Below, piece after piece: positions 1 through 8,778 of a stretch of 64,000 bases of DNA. The notes below the pieces were generated by a model. The model was not told where the DNA came from. It searched no databases and saw only the letters and a program-made list of their open reading frames with translations. Origin of the DNA: Pseudohoeflea sp964511625 (GTDB lineage: Bacteria; Pseudomonadota; Alphaproteobacteria; Rhizobiales; Rhizobiaceae). Within the stretch, counting starts at the first letter, position 1. Every line of letters starts with the position of its first letter. The translations under genes were made by a program, and so were the position numbers. The stretch is taken from the NCBI GenBank assembly GCA_964511625.1, contig CAZEJG010000011.1:1-64000 (forward strand). Reading direction: 5' to 3'.

Positions 1-3000
1 GGAATCGAGCAGGTCGTGCTCGCGGTTGTCCTGATTCTGCACCACCGCCTCGACCGTCAACAGCCGCTTCTCGAACAGCCCGCGCGCCGCCGTTCCTTCC
101 GCCTGCGCGCCATAGGCATAGCCGCCCCAGACGAGAAAGGCCTCGGCAAGATCGCCCCGCTCGGACCAGCCCTTCTCGTCGATCAGCGCCTGCAGACCGG
201 CCCCATAGGCGCCGGGCTTCGAGCCGAATACCCGGAAGGACGCCTGTCGCGCCGCCTCGTCTTCCGTCATGCCGGAGGCGATGAGATCCGCCGTCTCCCG
301 TTTCGCGCGGGCGGCCAGCGGATTGTCAGCCTCGTCTTCATCGAGCGCCGCAACGGCACGCGCCGCCCGGTCGAACAGCGCGATCTGGTCCGGGAAGGCA
401 TCGCGGAAGAAGCCGGAGATCCTCAGCGTGACGTCGATGCGCGGCCGGTTCATCTTGGCGAGCGGAATGATCTCGTAGCCGGTCACCCGGCGCGAAGCCA
501 TGTCCCAGACCGGCTTCGTACCGATTAGCGCCAGCGCCTGGGCGATGTCGTCGCCGCCGGTGCGCATGTTGGAGGTGCCCCAAGCGGTCAATGCCAGCGC
601 CGTCGGCCATTCGCCGTGATCCTGCGCGTAGCGGGCAACCAGAAGCTCCGCCGACTTTCGCCCCAGCTCATAGGCGGCCGGCGTCGGCACCGCGCGGCTA
701 TCGACCGAATAGAAATTCTTGCCCGTCGGCAGTACGTCCGGCCGGCCCCGGGTCGGCGCACCGGAGGGACCGGGCGGCACGAAGCGACCGTCGAGACCGG
801 CGAGCAGGCCCTCAATCTCACTTTGTCCACAGGCCGCAACGGAAGTTATCAACCGGCTGTGGACATGGTCCATGACGTCACGCGTCCGCTCCCAACCGTC
901 AGGCACCTCTGTTTCCCCGGAAACGAGGGCAGAAGCGAGCCATTCGATACGCTCCACCGTATCGCCGCAACTGCGCCAGGCGTCGGTGGACAGGCTGTGG
1001 AAAACCTGTGGGCGAGGCCCGTCCCAAGGGGCTGAGAAATCGCAATCGAGCGGGTCGAAACTCTCGACGCCGAGACCGTCCTTTGCGATCGCCCGGTGCA
1101 GGCTTTCATCGCTTGCCTCGGACCCGCGTGGCAGGCGGGCCAGCGCTACCGTCAGATCCGTCAGCAGCCGCCCCTCGGGTGCGACACCGAAGATGTGCAG
1201 CCCGTCGCGGATCTGCATTTCCTTGAGGTCGCAGAGATAGGCGTCGAGCTTTTCGAGCGCCAGATCGTCGGCGTCGGCCTTGTCGATTCCCGCATCCGTG
1301 TCGAGCCCGATATCGCGGACGAGATCGAGGATCTGCCGCTTGAGCAGCTTCAGCCGCCGCGGATCGTGGCCTGACGCTTCGTAATATTCGTCGACCAGCG
1401 CTTCGAGATCGGCGAGCGCGCCGTAGCTCTCGGCCCGCGTCAGCGGCGGCGTCAGGTGATCGATGATGACGGCGGACGTACGTCGCTTGGCCTGCGTCCC
1501 CTCGCCCGGATCGTTGACGATGAAGGGATAAAGATGTGGCAGCGGCCCGAGCACCGCCTCGGGATAGCATTGCTCCGACAGCGCCAGCGCCTTGCCCGGC
1601 AGCCATTCGAGATTGCCGTGCTTGCCCATGTGGACGACGGCATGGACGCCGAACGCCTGCCGCAGCCAGGCATAGAAGGCGAAATAGCCGTGGGGAGGCA
1701 CCAGATCGGGATCGTGATAAGTCGACTTCGGGTCGATATTGTAGCCGCGCGCCGGCTGGATGCCGACCACCGCCTTGCCGAGCCGCAGCAAGGCCAGCCG
1801 GAAAACACCATCGGCGAAGAAGGGATCGGTTTCCGGCGCCCCCCAGCGCTCTGTCACTTGCGTGCGAACAGCTTCGGGGAGTGAGGCGAAGAAGGCCTGA
1901 TAGGCGGCGAGCGACAGCGCCTTACCGCCGGTCCGATCCTTGCCTATCGCGTTGGTTGGTCCCTCGCGCAGCCGGGTCACGAGGGCATCTCCATCGACCG
2001 GTATGTCGGCGACATCATAGCCGGCCTCTGACATCGCCTTCAGGACTTCGATCGTGCCGGCGGGCGTATCGAGGCCCACGCCGTTGGCGATGCGGCCGTC
2101 GCGATTGGGATAATTTGCGAGAATGATCGCGACCTTGCGTTCGCTCGCCTCGGTCCGCCGGAGCCTCGCCCAGTTCGCCGCCAGTCGAGCGACGAAATCC
2201 ATCCGCCCCCGATCGGGCGCGTGCGCCACGATATTGGTCTCGACCCGCTCGTCGTAGGAGGCCGCCGCCTTGAAGCTGACGGCACGGGTGAGCACTCGCC
2301 CGTCGACTTCCGGCAGCGCGACGTTCATGGCGAGGTCACGCGAATTGAGCCCTTGTGAAGACGCTTCCCAGACCGGCCGGGCGATGGTGGAAAAGATCGC
2401 CTGCAGCACCGGCGCGCCGGTCGATTCCAGCACCGTGCCCTTGGCTTCGCCGCCGGGCGCGGACACCGCGAAGCCGGTGGCGTTGATCACCACGTCCGGC
2501 GCGAGTTCGGCGAAGATCGAGCGGACGACATCCTGCGAGACCTCGTCCTTGAGGCTGGAGACGAAGATCGGCAAAGCGTTGAGCCCGGCTTCATCCAGCG
2601 CCTCGATCATCGCGTCGACAGGCGCGGTCTGCCCACTCTGCACCAGCGCCCGATAGAAGGTGACGGCAGCCGTCGGGCGATGGGGTTCGAAATGGGTGTC
2701 GCGCAGCCAGCCGACCGAGGGCGCGCTCACACCCGGCCAGTAGAGCCCGGCGCGGATCAGCGGCACCGCCGGCGGCGGCAGTCGATCGCCCGAAACAATC
2801 GCCTCGCAGGCCTCGACGAAGCTTGCGAAATTCCGGGTTCCACCCTCGGCGAGATAGGAAAGGAGTTGCGCCCGGACATCTTCTTCAAGGGTCGAGAAAT
2901 TGGCGAGTTCCGGGTCCGGACGCTCGTCACCCGGCAGCACGGCGATCCTCGCGCCCGACGCCACGGCAGCGGCATGGAAGGCTTCCAGCGCATAAGCAAA

Positions 3001-3270
3001 ATAGCTGGCCCCGCCGAGCGCCCGCACGACGACCAGCTTCGCCTTTGCCACGCTCTTGGCCGCATAGGTATCAACCGAAAGCGGATGCTTGAGCTGCATG
3101 AGATTGGCAAGCCGCCAGCGGCTTTGCATCCCGCTTGCGCACGCCCCCGCGAGTGCGGCCAATTCGGTATCCGCCGCGCTTAGGAACAGCACGTCGCCGG
3201 GCGATTGTGCGAGGTCGAGCGCCTCACCCTCGTCCGACAGGCTTCCCTTCTGCGCGGCGAGAAGATGCAT
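1..3270 (-). CDS. cobN: Cobaltochelatase subunit CobN (C-terminus beyond window)
   Basis: Large subunit of the ATP-dependent aerobic cobaltochelatase, which with CobS and CobT inserts cobalt into hydrogenobyrinic acid a,c-diamide. The minus-strand frame is open from ATG at 3270 to the window edge, about 1,090 codons with no stop. It contains typical CobN/magnesium-chelatase H stretches such as HMGKHGNLEWLPGK, LPHLYPFIVNDPGEGTQAKR and NYPNRDGRIANGVGLDTP. CobN proteins are usually about 1,250-1,280 residues, so roughly 15 percent is missing to the left; this is a window cut, not a broken gene. The start lies 3 bases after the cobW stop, so it is the last visible gene of the cbtB-cbtA-cobU-cobW-cobN operon. 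No cobS or cobT is visible here. Confidence 0.96.
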   Translation of the reverse strand, partial: MHLLAAQKGSLSDEGEALDLAQSPGDVLFLSAADTELAALAGACASGMQSRWRLANLMQLKHPLSVDTYAAKSVAKAKLVVVRALGGASYFAYALEAFHAAAVASGARIAVLPGDERPDPELANFSTLEEDVRAQLLSYLAEGGTRNFASFVEACEAIVSGDRLPPPAVPLIRAGLYWPGVSAPSVGWLRDTHFEPHRPTAAVTFYRALVQSGQTAPVDAMIEALDEAGLNALPIFVSSLKDEVSQDVVRSIFAELAPDVVINATGFAVSAPGGEAKGTVLESTGAPVLQAIFSTIARPVWEASSQGLNSRDLAMNVALPEVDGRVLTRAVSFKAAASYDERVETNIVAHAPDRGRMDFVARLAANWARLRRTEASERKVAIILANYPNRDGRIANGVGLDTPAGTIEVLKAMSEAGYDVADIPVDGDALVTRLREGPTNAIGKDRTGGKALSLAAYQAFFASLPEAVRTQVTERWGAPETDPFFADGVFRLALLRLGKAVVGIQPARGYNIDPKSTYHDPDLVPPHGYFAFYAWLRQAFGVHAVVHMGKHGNLEWLPGKALALSEQCYPEAVLGPLPHLYPFIVNDPGEGTQAKRRTSAVIIDHLTPPLTRAESYGALADLEALVDEYYEASGHDPRRLKLLKRQILDLVRDIGLDTDAGIDKADADDLALEKLDAYLCDLKEMQIRDGLHIFGVAPEGRLLTDLTVALARLPRGSEASDESLHRAIAKDGLGVESFDPLDCDFSAPWDGPRPQVFHSLSTDAWRSCGDTVERIEWLASALVSGETEVPDGWERTRDVMDHVHSRLITSVAACGQSEIEGLLAGLDGRFVPPGPSGAPTRGRPDVLPTGKNFYSVDSRAVPTPAAYELGRKSAELLVARYAQDHGEWPTALALTAWGTSNMRTGGDDIAQALALIGTKPVWDMASRRVTGYEIIPLAKMNRPRIDVTLRISGFFRDAFPDQIALFDRAARAVAALDEDEADNPLAARAKRETADLIASGMTEDEAARQASFRVFGSKPGAYGAGLQALIDEKGWSERGDLAEAFLVWGGYAYGAQAEGTAARGLFEKRLLTVEAVVQNQDNREHDLLDS

Positions 3271-3273
3271 GAC

Positions 3274-4329
3274 CTAGCCGGTAAGCCCTGCGATCTCGGC
3301 ACGGATCGCCTGCTGGTCGATATCGTGCAGTCCGATCACCACCAGCCGCGTGCCGCGCGCTTCACCTGCATTCCACGGACGGTCGAAATAACTGTCGACG
3401 CGCGCACCGACCGCCTGGATGACGAGGCGCATCGGCTTGCCCGGAATGTCGGCGAACCCCTTCAGACGGAGGATGTCGTGGCGGGCGATGATGCCCTTCA
3501 GGCCTTCGATGAATTCTGCGGCGTTTTCCAGCGAGCCGAGTTCGACGACGAAACTGTCGAACTCGTCGTGATCGTGATCATGGTCCGTACCCTCGTGTTC
3601 GAGCTCATGGTGGGACTTGCGGTTGGCGATATCATCCTCGGTGCCGACGCCGAGGCCGAGCAGGATTTCCGGCGCAACTTCGCCATTCTTCGCCTCGATC
3701 ATCGTCGGCTGGCGATTGAGGTGCGCGCCGATATCCATGCGGATGGCCTTCAGGGCATCGGCATCAACGAGATCGGCCTTGTTCAGGATGATCAGGTCGG
3801 ATGCCGTCAGCTGGTCCTCGAACAGTTCCTCTAGCGGGCTTTCGTGGTCGAGCGACTCGTCCTCGCTGCGCTGGGCTTCGAGCTTTTCGTGATCGTCGGC
3901 GAAACGCCCGGCGGCAACCGCCGCGCTGTCGACCACCGTGACCACGCCGTCGACCGTCACGCGTGTCTTGATACCGGGCCAGTTGAAGGCGTTGACCAGT
4001 GGCTGCGGCAGCGCCAGTCCCGAGGTCTCGATGACGATGTGATCGGGCAACTCGTCGCGTTCGAGCAGCTTTTCCATCGTCGGGATGAAGTCGTCTGCAA
4101 CCGTGCAGCAGATGCAGCCATTGGTCAGTTCGACGATATCCTCGTCGCGGCAGGCTTCGGCGCCGCAGCCGCGCAGCACGTCGCCGTCGACGCCGAGATC
4201 GCCGAATTCGTTGATGATCAGCGCGATGCGCTTGCCGCCTGCGTTCGACAGCATGTGGCGGATCAGCGTGGTCTTGCCCGCGCCGAGAAATCCGGTGATC
4301 ACGGTGGCGGGAATCTTGGCGTGCGCCAT
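3274..4329 (-). CDS. cobW: Cobalamin biosynthesis GTPase CobW
   Basis: COG0523 G3E-family GTPase, 351 residues, thought to act as a metallochaperone delivering cobalt to the cobaltochelatase. Visible are the Walker A loop (GFLGAGKTTL, residues about 13-22), the family metal-binding CxCC motif (GCICCTV), a base-recognition NKAD motif, and a His/Asp-rich stretch (HEGTDHDHDHDEFD) that could bind metal. It sits directly upstream of cobN and downstream of cobU in a riboswitch-controlled operon. That context distinguishes it from zinc-dedicated COG0523 paralogues such as ZigA or YeiR. The start at 4329 is preceded by a short gap of 4 bases after the cobU stop. Confidence 0.95.
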   Translation of the reverse strand: MAHAKIPATVITGFLGAGKTTLIRHMLSNAGGKRIALIINEFGDLGVDGDVLRGCGAEACRDEDIVELTNGCICCTVADDFIPTMEKLLERDELPDHIVIETSGLALPQPLVNAFNWPGIKTRVTVDGVVTVVDSAAVAAGRFADDHEKLEAQRSEDESLDHESPLEELFEDQLTASDLIILNKADLVDADALKAIRMDIGAHLNRQPTMIEAKNGEVAPEILLGLGVGTEDDIANRKSHHELEHEGTDHDHDHDEFDSFVVELGSLENAAEFIEGLKGIIARHDILRLKGFADIPGKPMRLVIQAVGARVDSYFDRPWNAGEARGTRLVVIGLHDIDQQAIRAEIAGLTG

Positions 4330-4333
4330 GGTC

Positions 4334-4855
4334 TTAACCCTTCATTTTGAGCGGCAGTCCGGCCGCTACGAAATAGACTTCGGAAGCGAGAGCGGCCACG
4401 GCCTGGTGCAGACGACCGGCATGATCGCGGAAGGCCCGCGCCATGGCGTTGTCCGGCACGATACCGAGCCCCACCTCGTTGGAGACGAAGACGACGGGCC
4501 CGGAAAGACTGGCCAGCCCTTCGCACAATCGCGAAATTTCCGTATCGATGTCGCTTTCGGCGATCATCAGATTGGTGAGCCACAGCGTCAGGCAGTCGAC
4601 GAGCACCGGACGTTCGGGTTGCGTATGCGCCTGGAGGGCGCCGATCAGATCGAGAGGCTCCTCCAGCGTTTCCCAGCCCGCACCCCGCCGCTCCCGGTGG
4701 CGGGCGATGCGGTCCGCCATCTCGCCGTCGCCGGCAGTCGCGGTCGCGAGATAGAGGCGGCTTGCGGCCGCCTCCGTCATCAGTCTCTCGGCAAAGGTCG
4801 ATTTGCCGGACCGCGCACCGCCAAGAACCAGCGTGGTCGGGGGCAACGGTTTCAT
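4334..4855 (-). CDS. cobU: Adenosylcobinamide kinase / adenosylcobinamide-phosphate guanylyltransferase CobU (CobP)
   Basis: Bifunctional enzyme of the nucleotide-loop assembly stage: phosphorylates adenosylcobinamide and adds GMP to give AdoCbi-GDP. The 173-residue protein begins MKPLPPTTLVLGGARSGKST, a P-loop close to the N-terminus as in CobU/CobP. It also has the VDCLTLWLTN and VSNEVGLGIVP motifs of the family. Length agrees with the usual 170-180 residues. Its ATG overlaps the cbtA stop as ATGA (4854-4857), suggesting translational coupling. A longer upstream reading of the same frame exists but carries no homologous N-terminus, so the ATG at 4855 is preferred. Confidence 0.95.
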   Translation of the reverse strand: MKPLPPTTLVLGGARSGKSTFAERLMTEAAASRLYLATATAGDGEMADRIARHRERRGAGWETLEEPLDLIGALQAHTQPERPVLVDCLTLWLTNLMIAESDIDTEISRLCEGLASLSGPVVFVSNEVGLGIVPDNAMARAFRDHAGRLHQAVAALASEVYFVAAGLPLKMKG

Positions 4856-5583
4856 CAGCCGGCCCGTACCGTGCCTTCGTCGGCTTCGATCCGCGAGAGG
4901 AAGAAGCCGAGGAGCCCCCCGAGCAGCAGCCAGAAGAACAGTGTCGTGGCCAGGGCCGCTGTGGTGAACTCGGAGGCCAGATAGGCCGGCACGTCGCTCG
5001 AAATATCGGACGGCTGCGGAGCGCCATAGACATGCGGCGCCACGATCAGGACGACGCCGAGCGCCTTGGCGATCCATTCGGGACGGAGCGCCATCAGGTA
5101 GATCCCGACCGCCGACAGAGCGACCGTGGCGATCCACCAGACCTGGCGGTCCATCAGATCAACATAGGGAAAGCCCGGCAGTTCGGGCGGAAGGCTCCAG
5201 CCCGGCGCGAGCTGGACCGCGAACCATGCGGCTGCGCCGAGCATCAGTCCGCGCACCACGCCTTCACGTCCGCGCGGAAAGTGAAGACCGAGCACGAAAG
5301 CGGCACCTCCGAGCAGAAGCGCGAAACCGCCGCCTGCGGCGATGTTGGCGAGGATCGTGTTACCGAGCCTTCCGAAGCCGAGAACGGAGGCCTCATCCCC
5401 ATGGTCGTGGGCCGAATGGTCGTGTCCCGCCGTAGCCTCGGCCGTGTGGTCGGCGGCCGGAGCATTTTCATAGGTTTCCGCTTCAAGGATGAGCGGAACG
5501 ATCTTGGTGTATTGGGCGGGCGTCATTGCCAAACCGGCAATGAGCCCGGCGGCCAGAGCCGCCAGGAGCAACCTGACAATCAT
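4855..5583 (-). CDS. cbtA: CbtA family cobalt transporter subunit
   Basis: Predicted cobalt transport membrane protein, 242 residues, of the CbtA family, which is found under cobalamin riboswitches together with CbtB. The sequence shows an N-terminal membrane segment (MIVRLLLAALAAGLIAGLAM), then a periplasmic-type His/Asp-rich loop (TAEATAGHDHSAHDHGDEA), then four more hydrophobic segments, the last near LATTLFFWLLLGGLLGFFLS. The His-rich loop is a plausible cobalt-binding site (inference). It lies 12 bases after cbtB and overlaps cobU by 1 base. CbtAB are assigned to cobalt uptake mainly by regulon context rather than direct transport assays. Confidence 0.93.
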   Translation of the reverse strand: MIVRLLLAALAAGLIAGLAMTPAQYTKIVPLILEAETYENAPAADHTAEATAGHDHSAHDHGDEASVLGFGRLGNTILANIAAGGGFALLLGGAAFVLGLHFPRGREGVVRGLMLGAAAWFAVQLAPGWSLPPELPGFPYVDLMDRQVWWIATVALSAVGIYLMALRPEWIAKALGVVLIVAPHVYGAPQPSDISSDVPAYLASEFTTAALATTLFFWLLLGGLLGFFLSRIEADEGTVRAG

Positions 5584-5595
5584 GACGGTTTCCCC

Positions 5596-5784
5596 TTAGT
5601 GGCAGGGAAAGCCGTAGGAATGGCGGGTGTCGTGCGCCGCGTCGTGCAGGGCGGACGAATGAGCCAGACCGACGCCGAAGACCAGGAAACCGCCCAGAAG
5701 GAGAGCGATAAGTCCCGCAACGCGCCGGGAATCGTAAAGCGAACCGGTATGTGAAATCGACGCCGAAGCGTTTGTGTCAGCCAT
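5596..5784 (-). CDS. cbtB: CbtB cobalt transporter subunit (small membrane protein)
   Basis: Sixty-two-residue protein with one transmembrane segment (about residues 22-42) and a C-terminal His-rich motif, HDAAHDTRHSYGFPCH, that is the CbtB signature and a likely metal ligand cluster. The start ATG at 5784 is chosen over an in-frame ATG 180 bases upstream because it has a strong GGAGG ribosome binding site 6 bases before it. The upstream extension also falls in the riboswitch. It is the first gene after the cobalamin riboswitch and so should be repressed when B12 is plentiful. Confidence 0.93.
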   Translation of the reverse strand: MADTNASASISHTGSLYDSRRVAGLIALLLGGFLVFGVGLAHSSALHDAAHDTRHSYGFPCH

Positions 5785-5873
5785 GACAACCTCCGTGAAT
5801 GGCCGCGGGAGCCTCACTCCCTCGATGGACCGGAAGGGCGTCCCTCCGGATCGGGCAAAATGCCCTGCACGAA

Positions 5874-6225
5874 TGGCAGGTCTCCTGGCTCGCGGATCCG
5901 GCCTGAGCCCTGAACGGCTCCGGCACGCGGCGACCGTCAGCCTTCCCGGCGAGATCAGCGGCATGAAAACGGGACGATTCGTAGATCAGGAGGCGTCCAC
6001 GCCTGGTTCATCATGCCGCCACGCCAGTGGCTTTCCGGAGTGTCTTCCGGGACGGGCGATCGGCACCATGCCAAACCGGTCCATCCGTTCCGTCGCTCCG
6101 GCGACAGTCGCCTTTCCGCTCTACAGTCGCGGGGTCGGCTGCGATAAAGGCGCCCTGAATGGGTCCGCCCGTCGCATTCCCTCTTGAATCCAGCCCGTCG
6201 CTTTGCCGCGCTGGAACCACTCGGT
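5874..6225 (-). promoter_or_regulatory. Cobalamin (adenosylcobalamin) riboswitch
   Basis: Read on the minus strand, the conserved cobalamin riboswitch blocks occur in the right order: GGTTCC near 6218, GAGGGAATGCG near 6181, the CAGCCGACCCCGCGACTGTA core near 6138-6119, the B12-box GCCACTGGCG near 6029, CGGGAAGGCTGAC near 5945, and the closing GAGCCAGGAGACCTGCC at 5892-5876. It sits between the cobQ stop (6258) and the cbtB start (5784). Two hairpins follow it (5853-5865, and 5831-5849 with CCGGAaGGG/CCCtCCGG arms), candidates for the expression platform that hides the cbtB start region. Expected effect: B12 represses the cbtBA-cobUWN operon. Confidence 0.92.
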
Positions 6226-6257
6226 ACGCTCAGTGATACGGGGGGCGCCGAAACCTG

Positions 6258-7727
6258 TCAATCGGTCTGCGCTTCGCCAGCAATGGCGAGCAGCGCATCG
6301 AAATCCACGTGTGGTTCGAGCTGGTCGGCAATCCGGTCGAGCGCCGCATCCACTTCGGCACGATAGTCCGCGACCGCGCCCTCGACCCCGAATTCCGACA
6401 GAAGGCGCGCGCGATAGGCGTCCGAAGCAAAGACGCCGTGCAGATAGGTTCCTGTCACTCGCCCGTCCGGCGAGACGGCGCCGTCCGGACGTCCGTCGAT
6501 CAGCGCGAAGGGCCGCGCACAGTCCGGACCATTCGTTTCCCCCAGATGGATCTCGTAGCCTGAGAGCGCCTCGCCCTTTTCGGCCGATACGGCATGGATG
6601 TTGCGAACCGTTTTTTCCGGCGAAAGAATCGTTTCGATATCGAGAAGCCCGAGCCCCTCCGCTTCGCGCTCCGGGCCCTCGATTCCGTCGGGATCGCGCA
6701 CGATGCGCCCGAGCATCTGGTACCCGCCGCAGACACCGATCACCCGGCCGCCTCGTTTCAGGTGCGCGGCCAGATCAGAATCCCAGCCCTGCGCCCGGAC
6801 ATCGGCGAGATCGGAGATCGTCGACTTGGATCCCGGCAGGATTACCAGCGCCGCGTCCGCGGGAAGTCGCTCACCGGGTTTGACGAACGTGAGCTCGACC
6901 GCCGGCTCGGCTCCAAGCGCGTCGAAATCGTCGAAATTGGCGATCCGCGACAGGACCGGAACCGCGATCTTGAGCGCGCCGGACCGGCCCCGCGCCAGAC
7001 GTTCGAGCGCCACGGAATCCTCGGCGGGCAGACGTCCGGCGTCCTTGAGCCATGGCACGATGCCGAAGCTCGGCCAGCCGGTGAAATCGCCGATGGCCTT
7101 GATGCCGTCGTCGAACAGCGTGACATCGCCGCGGAACTTGTTGATCAGATAGCCGGCGACCATGGCGCGGTCTTCCGGGTCAAGAATCGCGTGGGTGCCG
7201 ACCAGCGAGGCGATCACCCCGCCCCGGTCGATGTCGCCCACCAGCACCACCGGCACCTGGGCGGCGCGCGCGAAGCCCATATTGGCGATGTCCCCGGCGC
7301 GCAGGTTGATCTCGGCCGGCGAGCCCGCGCCTTCGACCAGAACCAGATCCGCGCCGTCCGATACGCGTCCATAGCTTTCGAGCACCGCGCCCAGCAGATC
7401 CGCCTTGAGCCTCTGGTAATCGCGGCCGCCCGCCTGCCCCCAGACCTTGCCCTGCACGACGATCTGGCTGCCCATCTCGGTCTGCGGCTTCAGGAGAACC
7501 GGATTCATGTGCACCGAGGACGGTACGCGCGCGGCGAGCGCCTGCAGCCATTGCGCCCGGCCGATCTCGCCCCCGTCATCGGCGACCGCGGCGTTGTTGG
7601 ACATGTTCTGCGGCTTGAAGGGACGCACGCTCAGACCGCGATTGGCGGCGAGCCTGCAGAGCCCGGCGACCAGCACCGTCTTGCCGACGTCCGATCCTGT
7701 CCCCTGAAACATCAATGCGCGCGTCAT
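6258..7727 (-). CDS. cobQ: Cobyric acid synthase CobQ
   Basis: Glutamine-dependent enzyme that amidates four side chains of adenosylcobyrinic acid a,c-diamide to cobyric acid. The 489-residue protein starts MTRALMFQGTGSDVGKT, the dethiobiotin-synthetase-like ATP-binding N-terminus of CobQ. Its C-terminal half is a class I glutamine amidotransferase domain with the nucleophile motif GVCGGYQMLG and the catalytic His in GTYLHGVF. The start at 7727 is chosen because 53 further in-frame residues upstream are not CobQ-like; the ribosome binding site is weak. It precedes the riboswitch on the same strand, so it is not under that riboswitch unless read-through transcription matters. Confidence 0.96.
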   Translation of the reverse strand: MTRALMFQGTGSDVGKTVLVAGLCRLAANRGLSVRPFKPQNMSNNAAVADDGGEIGRAQWLQALAARVPSSVHMNPVLLKPQTEMGSQIVVQGKVWGQAGGRDYQRLKADLLGAVLESYGRVSDGADLVLVEGAGSPAEINLRAGDIANMGFARAAQVPVVLVGDIDRGGVIASLVGTHAILDPEDRAMVAGYLINKFRGDVTLFDDGIKAIGDFTGWPSFGIVPWLKDAGRLPAEDSVALERLARGRSGALKIAVPVLSRIANFDDFDALGAEPAVELTFVKPGERLPADAALVILPGSKSTISDLADVRAQGWDSDLAAHLKRGGRVIGVCGGYQMLGRIVRDPDGIEGPEREAEGLGLLDIETILSPEKTVRNIHAVSAEKGEALSGYEIHLGETNGPDCARPFALIDGRPDGAVSPDGRVTGTYLHGVFASDAYRARLLSEFGVEGAVADYRAEVDAALDRIADQLEPHVDFDALLAIAGEAQTD

Positions 7728-7966
7728 CAGTCTGCGAGCTCCCGTATGCGACAGGGCGTGAGTGACAGCCTCTCGCCCCCTGGTTCTCAACCACTTTTTA
7801 AGGCCTGTGACGAGGCGTGAACGGAATTTTTTCGCCATGCCTGAATTGCGACATGGCGTGACGTTTCTGTCTGCTCGCGACGCCATCCGGCGGGCGTATA
7901 GCGGCGGTCCGCGAAGGGTTCTGATCCGGATCGCGTTTCAACCTCTGGTGACATGGAACAAACGAA

Positions 7967-8098
7967 ATGCTCTTCATATTCGACCGCAGCAACGGCGTAC
8001 AGATCGCCTGGCACAGCCAAGGCCCGAAGAACTCCGACAAGCGCAGCCTGATGAAACGCGGCTTCGCCCGCCTGGTGCGCACCCGCTCGGCCGGCTGA
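7967..8098 (+). CDS. Possible 43-residue protein of unknown function
   Basis: A short frame starting MLFIFDRSNGVQIAWHSQGP and ending in a basic, Arg-rich segment (KRGFARLVRTRSAG). Third codon positions are strongly GC-rich, as in the real genes here. A rho-independent terminator follows 27 bases downstream on the same strand, which supports transcription in this direction. There is no good Shine-Dalgarno sequence before the ATG, and I recognise no family. It lies alone in a roughly 1 kb region between cobQ and the betaine transporter. It may be real but could be a chance frame. Confidence 0.4.
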   Translation: MLFIFDRSNGVQIAWHSQGPKNSDKRSLMKRGFARLVRTRSAG

Positions 8099-8124
8099 TC
8101 CGACAAAGTCGATAAAATGCATGA

Positions 8125-8154
8125 GGCCGTCGCGCACACCGCGGCGGCCTTTTT
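8125..8154 (+). terminator. Rho-independent terminator
   Basis: Nine-base arms GGCCGTCGC and GCGGCGGCC with a 7-base loop, followed by a run of five T. It would end plus-strand transcription coming from the small frame at 7967-8098. Confidence 0.75.
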
Positions 8155-8324
8155 CCGTTTGAAATGAACTGTTTTGTGCTGGTTGCGGAAGTTCGGCCTC
8201 ATCAAACCGCCGCAGCCATGAATCAAGCCCGCCAAGGCCCTGAAACGTGAAAGCCGCCCGAACCGGTGAGATTCGTGCGGCCTGCCAAAGTCACGCCTGG
8301 CGCTTCCGAAAATACGCTCGGAAG

Positions 8325-8400
8325 AAGAAAAAGTCCCGGTACGCAGTACCTGATCCGGGCCTTGCGGTAGGCGTCCCCCGCCGCAAGGACCTTTCTAACC
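8325..8400 (-). ncRNA. Candidate structured small RNA / terminator-ended transcript
   Basis: This stretch folds strongly on paper. CTTGCGG (8361-8367) pairs with CCGCAAG (8381-8387); GGTAC (8338-8342) pairs with GTACC (8346-8350), with CCCGG/CCGGG extending the stem. On the minus strand the GGTAC hairpin is followed by GGGACTTTTTC, which looks like a rho-independent terminator, so a minus-strand small RNA ending near 8325 is possible. AAAGTCC/GGACCTTT can also close the whole element. I do not recognise a known family, and no gene on the minus strand immediately precedes it. Confidence 0.35.
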
Positions 8401-8778
8401 CGAACATTGTTACCGGAGCGTTATTGAAACTCTAAGCAATGGTGAACGAGGCGATTTTTTGCGTTAACGCCTGCGGTGCAGCAATGCGGCAAATGTCCCA
8501 GACGCGACATTCATCAGGAATTGTCTGGAGGCGGTTGATTTATCCCTCGTGAAGCTTAGTTTGAGCGATGGCTCAACGGTCGCCCCGAACGGACGGCCGA
8601 ATTTCAGCTGCGTGATAACGTCAGCCGATGTCGTAAATGCGGCATTGTCTCATTGAGATTCGGTCTTCAGTGTTCTTGTGGCGACACGCCTCCAAATATT
8701 CGGTGCCGGATCATGCAGTAGCCGGCGTTCGAAATGGGAAACACGACTGCTATCATCAAAGACTGGGAGGTCTTTTCT
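8401..8778. other. Intergenic region upstream of the betaine transporter
   Basis: I see no convincing gene in these 378 bases. They are less GC-rich than the genes around them and must hold the promoter of the substrate-binding-protein gene at 8779. A good GGGAGG ribosome binding site ends the region at about 8765-8770. I could not identify a specific operator. Confidence 0.5.

Noticed and set aside
8247..8435. Possible 62-residue plus-strand protein with a Lys-rich stretch
   Set aside because: It runs through the strongly paired region at 8330-8394, has no ribosome binding site and poor codon bias, so I treat the region as structured non-coding DNA.
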